The translations under genes were made by a program, and so were the position numbers. DNA of 64,000 nucleotides from Phoenix dactylifera (Eukaryota; Streptophyta; Magnoliopsida; Arecales; Arecaceae), in contig NC_052399.1 of assembly GCF_009389715.1 (NCBI RefSeq), forward strand, positions 26,421,146 through 26,485,145, read 5' to 3'. Below the pieces are notes generated by a model, which worked only from the letters and a program-made list of their open reading frames with translations, was not told the origin of the DNA and did no database searches. Shown here piece by piece: positions 61,309 through 64,000 of the stretch. Every line of letters starts with the position of its first letter. Position 1 is the stretch's first letter.

Positions 61309-61394
61309 ATGAATAGAACAAACCTTTCAATCTGTCTGTATTTAGATTTGTTATGAGTAGCACAAAACATCAGCGCTCCTTGATCCATCCACTT

Positions 61395-62999
61395 TGTTAA
61401 AATATTTGCAGAAGAAAAAATAAAAAAAAAATAATTTTATTTTTTTGTTCAATCATATTCGGTACATTTCAGAAGTTATACATACTTGTATACAGGCTTT
61501 GTATAAGAAAAATAATATAGATTGATATAGGATCATTGTAACAAAGAAAAATATTATTGGCTAATCCAAGTTGTTACGTGATCCCTAAAATTACTCTAAA
61601 AAAATCATGCTGACAAAAAAAAAATAATACCGATCAATACAGGATCACATTAATAAAGAAAAATTACGCTAACATCTCCCCACAAACTTAAGATGGTACT
61701 ATAGGCGCTAACTTGAGTTTGGAAACTAGATCACAAATGTACCTAAAAACTGACGTATTAGAACAAAAGCTGAAGTAGCAGCTCAAAAGCGGACATGATA
61801 GACTAGAAGCTGATATAGCAGCTCAGAGGCTGATGTGGTGGTATATCAAGAGTTGACGTGGTAGCACAGAGCTTGATGTGGTAAATCATGAGCTGTTATA
61901 GCAGCTTAAAGGCTAATATAGTAGATTTAAGAGTTGATGTAACAACTCAGAAGCCGATATGGCAGGTTGATGTATCAAGCTAATGTGACAATACGGAATT
62001 TGATATGTCAGAACAGAAACTAACATAGCAGTTTAAATTCGGATGCAACAGATCATAAAGTTAATGCAGCAAACTGATGTATTTGGCAATGTTGGCATAG
62101 CTAACTAATGCGGTAGACTAATACATCTACTAACATGATTGACTAACATTACCAAACTAGTGTCTATCGATGTGTATGATTGATGTGATAGATTGACATG
62201 TCTGCTGATGTGGTTGATTGACTTATCTAATGATGTGACAGCAAGAAAGCACATAGAAGATGATGGTTGTAGCGAGAACAAAGCTCAAAGATAAAACAAA
62301 AGAAGGTCGATGATCCTTGTAGACGAATGCATCATGAAAGAGAAGCAAGAGACCTCAAACTAGATGGTAAAGGATCTAGAGGCAGCAAATAAAATAGGGG
62401 ATGGAGAGAAGGGGGCTGAGCAACATTGAGGAGAGACAAATGAAATTTGAAGCTGAGAAAAAAGTAATAGAGAGGAGTTGCGGATCTATTAGAAAATAAT
62501 GGATCTTCGGATGTTAATTTAATGAAAATAGAGGCTATACAGATCTACCAAGAAAATGAGATCTTTGAATATTGACTCACTATAAAATAGAGAATCTACA
62601 GAAAAATAGAAGATCTGCATATTTACCGAAAAATAGAGAATCTTTGGGTGTTGATTCATCCAAAAAATAGAGATCGATAGATCAAAAATAGGGGTCTTCG
62701 AAGCTTCTAGACATAGTAACGATGACCACAGTAAAGACAGAAGAGATGTTGGCAACAGATTAAATGATCAGTGCTCTAATATCGTGTTAAAATATTTATA
62801 AAAGAAGAGAAAAAAAAGAAAAAAAGGAAAATAATTTTATGTCTGTTCTATCACATTTGGTGCATCTCAGGGATTATATATACTCATGTACAGACTCTAT
62901 ATAAGAAAAATCATATAGGCTGATATAGGATTATGATAACAAAGAAAAATATTATTGTCTGATATAAGTTGTTACGTGATCCCTAAAATTATGCTAACA
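61395..62999 (-). mobile_element. Complete non-coding small LTR retrotransposon (TRIM/LARD-like)
   Basis: 1605 bases, flanked by identical CACTT (61390-61394 and 63000-63004). The LTRs are 61395-61674 (280 bases) and 62785-62999 (215 bases), both TGTTA...TAACA; the longer one has an extra 65-base repeat near its end. On the minus strand, the right LTR is followed by CGATATTAGAGCACTG (62784 downward), a decayed Met-tRNA primer site, and the left LTR is preceded by TTTGTGGGGAGA, a polypurine tract. So the element is transcribed leftward. The internal 1.1 kb has repeated phrases about GCTGATATAGCAG and no coding capacity; it must have moved with borrowed proteins. The same family is at 3776-4885 and 7605-7695. 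Confidence 0.88.
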
Positions 63000-63004
63000 C
63001 ACTT

Positions 63005-64000
63005 AATCTGCAATTGGATGAATAGTTCACCGTCTCCCATGAATTATTCTTGTAATCAACTAGCAAGATTCTCACTTTTACACAATCATTGGATGAGGAT
63101 CAAAATGGAAGGAATATATGTTGAAAGTTACAGTCCATCCAAATGTTTATTGCTACGTAATATTGTACAAAAGTCCTTCATTAAAAAATATTGTCCAACT
63201 AGGGTTTACAACCTCAGAAAAAACAATGAGACAGAAAGCAGGCATCCATCAATCTACCATCACTAGTGCAAATTATCATGCATAAATCTCAATGTGTTAA
63301 AAAATATTCCATGGCCGGTCATGCATGAGAAACAAAAGCAATTAGAGAAATGTGGATTTATAGAGCGTGTATGCTAGATAGCTGAGACGGACTTTGATAG
63401 CTACGATCTCGCTTTAGCTTGGTCAATTCTAAGCCAAGTTTGGAATAAGGATCTTTTCATTCGAATACTTTGCATTCATCCTTCATTTTTCGAAGGAAAT
63501 CAAAGAAGGTCGCACAGTTCTAATAAACCTAGAGCAAGTCAAGATGAACTTAATCAAACAGACAGGGGACAGGAATAAATTCCTAGTGAGACCAAGAAAG
63601 ATTCTCTAGTCAAACAAATGCAACTCGACTCGACCGCAATCAATTAGTTTCAAATCATACTTATGGCAATTAGTTGGCTAGTGCTAGACTAGTGACTCCA
63701 TGTAGACCTTCTGATGACTGGAATTACTGCAAATGCAATCATAGAGTATACCATAAGCCTATCAAAGAAAGATCAATGACCCAAAATAAATAGTTTTGTG
63801 GCCATCTAACAGCATAGCAACATGGTGGATTTGGATGCATAACCAGAAAACCATTTGGAGTTGGCAAAACAAGATTCTATTTACCACAGAATGCTTGCTC
63901 AGATTGTATCACTTGCTGCCACTTGGGTAAGAGGGTCGGGTGTTCGATTCTTGGTTGGAGTCAGTCTCCATGGGAGGGGCAGATATACTGATATAGGGCA
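63005..64000. other. Right end of the window, no gene seen
   Basis: Continues the duplicated flank of the LTR element to about 63115, then ordinary spacer. A B-box-like GTTCGATTC at 63943-63951 with a possible A-box upstream hints at a SINE that runs off the window. Confidence 0.35.

Noticed and set aside
63885-64000. Possible SINE with B box GTTCGATTC at the window end
   Set aside because: The 3' half is outside the window and no duplication can be tested.

Overview
The window is nuclear DNA of a flowering plant, most likely a commelinid monocot of the palm type. This rests on spliced genes with GT-AG introns, AT-rich spacers, very long introns full of transposons, and the look of the protein families. 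I could not search databases, so the species is an inference.

Five protein-coding genes are supported. From left to right they are: a FLOURY1-like membrane protein with a GTD-binding coiled coil (minus, 644-1345); a two-exon pectin methylesterase with an inhibitor-type pro-region (minus, 5149-7552); RPAC2, the AC19-type subunit of RNA polymerases I and III, in three small coding exons plus a probable non-coding first exon (minus, 14397-17795, leader near 19.0-19.4 kb); a 14-exon glutamine-hydrolysing asparagine synthetase spread over 22 kb (plus, 32120-54251, 590 residues when joined); and an LRR receptor-like kinase with a degenerate catalytic loop (minus, 57226-60241). They share no pathway and look like an ordinary euchromatic gene series.

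The space between and inside genes is occupied by transposable elements, several of which can be delimited to the base by target-site duplications. These are a tRNA-like SINE (8801-9211), a 5'-truncated LINE with an RNase H domain (11920-12548), hAT-type miniature elements with 8-bp duplications (12559-12744, 25300-25528, 52762-53072, 54573-54754, probably 16255-16405), a 2-kb hAT derivative with a decayed transposase C-terminus inside an asparagine synthetase intron (36114-38185), a 2.97-kb solo LTR (25747-28716), a non-coding small LTR retrotransposon with complete ends (61395-62999) and a decayed relative (3776-4885), and a Helitron remnant with helicase and RPA-like parts (20.2-24.4 kb, minus).

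The features most worth a second look are the CGGTACCGG-rich hAT family and its larger relative with transposase remains, the LINE that landed exactly on the edge of one of these elements and so dates it, the tandem duplication of the pectinesterase intron that copied its splice donor, and a probable GC-AG intron in asparagine synthetase. I found no new enzymatic system.
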